Shown here: in pieces, positions 6,841-9,203 of the stretch
Layout: every line of letters starts with the position of its first letter
Numbering within the stretch: the first letter of the stretch is position 1
From: Christensenellaceae bacterium
GTDB lineage: Bacteria; Bacillota; Clostridia; Christensenellales; Borkfalkiaceae
NCBI GenBank assembly: GCA_948482865.1
Contig: CAOMHR010000055.1
Span: forward strand, 1 to 9,203
Direction of reading: 5' to 3'
DNA length: 9,203 nt
The notes under the pieces: generated by a model
Seen by the model: only the letters and a program-made list of their open reading frames with translations
The model's database searches: none
What the model was told of the DNA's origin: nothing
Position numbers and translations under genes: made by a program

Positions 6841-7674
6841 ATGAAATTTTACAAGATGCACGGAGCAGGCAACGATTATATATATTTCGACTGTATGAAG
6901 CGGGAAATTGAAAATCCCGTTCAGCTTGCCGTAAAACTTTCAGACAGGCATTTCGGAATAGGCGGCGACGGAATAATTTTAATTTGTCCTTCTGAAATTG
7001 CCGACTGTAAAATGCGTATGTTCAATGCCGACGGCTCTGAAGGGAAAATGTGCGGCAACGCCGTGCGGTGCGTGGGTAAACTTGTGCGCGATCTCGGTTA
7101 CGTAAAGGGCGTGGTCTGCACGGTTGAAACACTTTCGGGAATAAAGACTTTGCAATTGGGTTTCGGGCAGGACGGAAAAGTGAACTCTGCAAAGGTCGAT
7201 ATGGGCGCGGCGGTTCTTGACGGCGGAAAAATTCCGTCGCTGTTCAGGGGCGAAAAGGTGGCGGACGCGCCTTTGACCGTGGACGGCAGAGAATACAGGG
7301 TTACGCTGGTTTCAATGGGCAACCCGCACTGCGTGGTCTTTTCCGACCCGGATAAAGTTGACCTTGAAAGTATAGGTCCCGGGTTTGAAAACCACCCCGC
7401 GTTTCCCGACAGGATAAATACCGAATTCGTAAAAGTAACGGGTAAAAACCGCATTAAAATGCGCGTATGGGAGCGCGGCAGCGGCGAAACGCTTGCCTGC
7501 GGCACGGGCGCGTGCGCTTCGGTTGTCGCAAGCTGTATAAACGGATTTTGCGACAAGGGCGAAGAAGTCGTTGTAACTTTAAGGGGCGGCGAACTTTCGG
7601 TGGTTTACACGGACGAGACGGTAACTATGACCGGACCTGCCGAACTGGTATTTACGGGCGAAATAGAAATTTAA
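6841..7674 (+). CDS. dapF: Diaminopimelate epimerase
   Basis: The 277-residue enzyme interconverts LL- and meso-diaminopimelate, without a cofactor, in the lysine and peptidoglycan-precursor pathway. The N-terminus MKFYKMHGAGNDYIYFD is the family start. The two catalytic cysteines of the thiol pair are C71 in ADGSEGKMCGNAVRC (63-77) and C220 in ERGSGETLACGTGACA (211-226). GNPHCV (160-165) and NTEFV (193-197) are further substrate-site motifs. The two similar halves give the usual pseudo-symmetric fold, and length is normal. The frame stays open back to GTG 6763, but those 26 extra residues would run over the terminator tail and promoter and are not family-like, so ATG 6841 is chosen. There is no ribosome site at normal distance: AGGGGG (6815-6820) is 20 bases away, and only 2 bases from an alternative ATG at 6823. 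Other lysine-pathway genes are not adjacent. Confidence 0.95.
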   Translation: MKFYKMHGAGNDYIYFDCMKREIENPVQLAVKLSDRHFGIGGDGIILICPSEIADCKMRMFNADGSEGKMCGNAVRCVGKLVRDLGYVKGVVCTVETLSGIKTLQLGFGQDGKVNSAKVDMGAAVLDGGKIPSLFRGEKVADAPLTVDGREYRVTLVSMGNPHCVVFSDPDKVDLESIGPGFENHPAFPDRINTEFVKVTGKNRIKMRVWERGSGETLACGTGACASVVASCINGFCDKGEEVVVTLRGGELSVVYTDETVTMTGPAELVFTGEIEI

Positions 7675-7686
7675 GGAAAATGAAAC

Positions 7687-7722
7687 TATGCGGCGGTAAA
7701 TCTTGCTTTTATCCGCCGTATG
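7687..7722 (+). other. Stable hairpin between dapF and pyrG, covering the pyrG -35 region
   Basis: CGGCGG (7691-7696) pairs with CCGCCG (7713-7718). TAAA (7697-7700) pairs with TTTA (7708-7711) past one bulged T, and four further pairs, two of them G-U, extend the base. The loop is TCTTGCT (7701-7707). No T-run follows, so it is not a normal intrinsic terminator. It could protect the 3' end of dapF mRNA or be a dyad site at the pyrG promoter; neither is shown. Confidence 0.55.
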
Positions 7723-7731
7723 TGTTATAAT
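7703..7731 (+). promoter_or_regulatory. Extended -10 promoter for pyrG
   Basis: TATAAT (7726-7731) is preceded by TGT, giving the extended form TGnTATAAT. The -35 position reads TTGCTT (7703-7708, three of six). The predicted start near 7738 gives a leader of about 26 bases with AAAGGA (7749-7754) nine bases before the ATG. The leader has no GGGC start and no terminator, so the CTP-sensing attenuation known for Bacillus subtilis pyrG is not visible. A second TATAAT at 7741-7746 would start inside the ribosome site and is less likely. Confidence 0.72.
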
Positions 7732-7763
7732 AAATAAGATTATAATTCAAAGGAAAACGTTTT

Positions 7764-9203
7764 ATGACAAAGTACATTTTCGTAACAGGCGGCGTTGTTT
7801 CGGGTTTAGGTAAAGGCATTACCGCCGCGTCGCTGGGCAGGCTTTTAAAGTGCAGGGGATACAAGGTAGCTTCGCAAAAACTTGACCCCTATATCAATAT
7901 CGACCCCGGCACAATGAGCCCTTATCAGCACGGCGAAGTGTTCGTCACGGACGACGGCGCCGAAACCGACCTTGATTTGGGTCATTACGAGCGTTTTATA
8001 GACGAAAATCTGAACAGATATTCCAACCTTACCACGGGCAAGGTTTATTGGAACGTTTTAAATAAAGAGCGCAACGGCGAATATCTCGGTCAGACCGTGC
8101 AGGTAATTCCGCACGTCACCAACGAGATTAAGTCATTTATCTACAACGTGGGAAAAACGACGGGCGCGGAAGTTGTTATTACCGAAATAGGCGGTACAAT
8201 CGGCGATATAGAAAGCCAGCCTTTTATCGAAGCTATAAGGCAGGTCGCAAGGGAAGTCGGCAGGGACAACTGCTGCTTTATCCACGTGACCCTTGTTCCG
8301 TATATTTCCGGTTCCGAAGAGTTCAAGTCAAAGCCCACCCAGCACTCTGTAAAAGAGTTGCAGGGTATGGGAATAAATCCCGATATAATCATACCGCGCG
8401 TCGACTCGCCCATGCCCGAAGAAATCAAGGCGAAGATTGCCATGTTCTGCAACGTCGAACCCGAGTGCTGCATTGAAAATATGACTTTGCCCGTATTGTA
8501 CGAATGTCCCATTATGCTTGAAGAAAGCAGATTTTCCGAAATTGTGTGCAAGCGTCTTAAACTTGACCCCAGAGTAATCGATTTGACCGAGTGGAACAAA
8601 ATGCTCGGACGAATAAAAGCGCGCGACAAGGTCGTAAAAATTGCGCTTTGCGGAAAGTACGTCCAGCTTCACGACGCGTATTTGTCGGTTGCGGAAGCGC
8701 TGGCGCACGCGGGATACGAAAATTCGGCAAAAGTGGAAATCAAATGGGTGGATACCGAAGAGATTGAAAAGGGCAACGTTAAAAAGATTTTCGGCGACGT
8801 TGACGGAATACTTGTTCCCGGCGGTTTCGGCACGCGCGGAGTGGAAGGAAAAATTCTCTGCGCGAAATATGCGCGTGAAAATAACGTTCCCTATCTGGGG
8901 ATTTGTCTCGGTATGCAGACGGCGGTAATAGAGTATGCCAGAAACGTACTCGGCTTAAAGGACGCGCATTCGTCGGAATTTAATCCCGAATCGAAAAACT
9001 GCGTGATAGACCTTATGCCAGACCAGCACGGCGTAAAAATGGGCGGCACAATGCGTCTCGGCGCGTACCCTTGTAAAGTGATGGGAAAAATTATGAAGAC
9101 GGCTTACGGCGCGGAAGAAGTTTCCGAACGCCACCGTCACAGATACGAATTCAACAACGACTATAAAGAGCAAATTGAAAAAGCGGGTATGGTAATTGCA
9201 GGT
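7764..9203 (+). CDS. pyrG: CTP synthase, 3' end cut by the window
   Basis: The enzyme converts UTP to CTP with ATP, using ammonia released from glutamine. The 480 visible codons have no stop, and the family is about 535 aa, so roughly 50-60 residues are missing. The N-terminal synthetase domain (about 1-268) has FVTGGVVSGLGKGITAASLG (6-25, phosphate-binding loop with K17), QKLDPYINIDPGTMSPYQHG (38-57), DDGAETDLDLGHYERF (63-78) and TEIGGTIGDIES. The glutamine amidotransferase domain follows a linker and has LVPGGFGTRGVEGKI and PYLGICLGMQTAV with C381 as the nucleophile. DLMPDQH, GGTMRLGAYPCK and ERHRHRYEFNNDY follow. The catalytic His-Glu pair of the amidotransferase lies beyond the window, so completeness cannot be judged. 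The start is supported by AAAGGA nine bases upstream and by the MTKYIFVTGG family start. Its ammonia donor, glutamine, is the product of glnN in this window. Confidence 0.97.
   Translation, partial: MTKYIFVTGGVVSGLGKGITAASLGRLLKCRGYKVASQKLDPYINIDPGTMSPYQHGEVFVTDDGAETDLDLGHYERFIDENLNRYSNLTTGKVYWNVLNKERNGEYLGQTVQVIPHVTNEIKSFIYNVGKTTGAEVVITEIGGTIGDIESQPFIEAIRQVAREVGRDNCCFIHVTLVPYISGSEEFKSKPTQHSVKELQGMGINPDIIIPRVDSPMPEEIKAKIAMFCNVEPECCIENMTLPVLYECPIMLEESRFSEIVCKRLKLDPRVIDLTEWNKMLGRIKARDKVVKIALCGKYVQLHDAYLSVAEALAHAGYENSAKVEIKWVDTEEIEKGNVKKIFGDVDGILVPGGFGTRGVEGKILCAKYARENNVPYLGICLGMQTAVIEYARNVLGLKDAHSSEFNPESKNCVIDLMPDQHGVKMGGTMRLGAYPCKVMGKIMKTAYGAEEVSERHRHRYEFNNDYKEQIEKAGMVIAG

Noticed and set aside
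7680..7730. Short open frame MKLCGGKSCFYPPYVL after dapF, a possible leader peptide for pyrG
   Set aside because: The nearest AAGGA is only 2 bases from its ATG. Its codons are explained by the hairpin and its stop falls in the pyrG -10 box. It is also upstream of the predicted pyrG transcript start.
1..9203. Hidden mobile, defence or biosynthetic system
   Set aside because: All coding space is filled by recognisable core genes with normal lengths. I saw no long repeats, integrase, toxin-antitoxin or phage-like genes.

Overview
The window is an ordinary chromosomal stretch from a low-to-moderate GC Gram-positive bacterium, most likely a Clostridia-class Firmicute (inference). The reasons are a type III glutamine synthetase (GlnN), a PurA of the divergent type with NWGDEGKG instead of QWGDEGKG, a DinB whose first motif reads HSDLNNFYASVE, AAGGAG-type ribosome binding sites, and sigma-A promoters with exact TATAAT boxes. 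All genes lie on the + strand and are tightly packed. No gap between genes exceeds about 140 bases. I see no mobile element, CRISPR array, tRNA, rRNA or phage gene.

Layout: the end of an unidentified upstream gene and its terminator (1-90); dinB, a Y-family DNA polymerase (127-1434); glnN, glutamine synthetase III (1508-3589), followed by a clear terminator; a ClC-type H+/Cl- antiporter with a C-terminal TrkA_C/RCK_C domain (3706-5352); purA, adenylosuccinate synthetase (5424-6704), followed by a terminator; dapF, diaminopimelate epimerase (6841-7674); and pyrG, CTP synthase (7764 to the window end, with roughly the last 10% missing).

The genes do not form one pathway: lesion bypass, ammonia assimilation, ion exchange, purine synthesis, lysine and cell-wall precursor synthesis, and pyrimidine synthesis. 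PurA, PyrG and GlnN are loosely linked because each forms a C-N bond in nitrogen or nucleotide metabolism, and PyrG uses the glutamine that GlnN makes. Every gene has a TATAAT box just upstream. Terminators are visible only before dinB, clc and dapF, so the window reads as three two-gene units (dinB-glnN, clc-purA, dapF-pyrG), each with its own internal promoter before the second gene. Predicted 5' leaders are very short (0 to about 29 nt), leaving no room for riboswitches.

I found no undescribed multi-gene system. The points most worth checking are an apparently leaderless dapF, a dinB with no Shine-Dalgarno sequence, substitutions in conserved PurA and ClC motifs, and the regular promoter and terminator layout.
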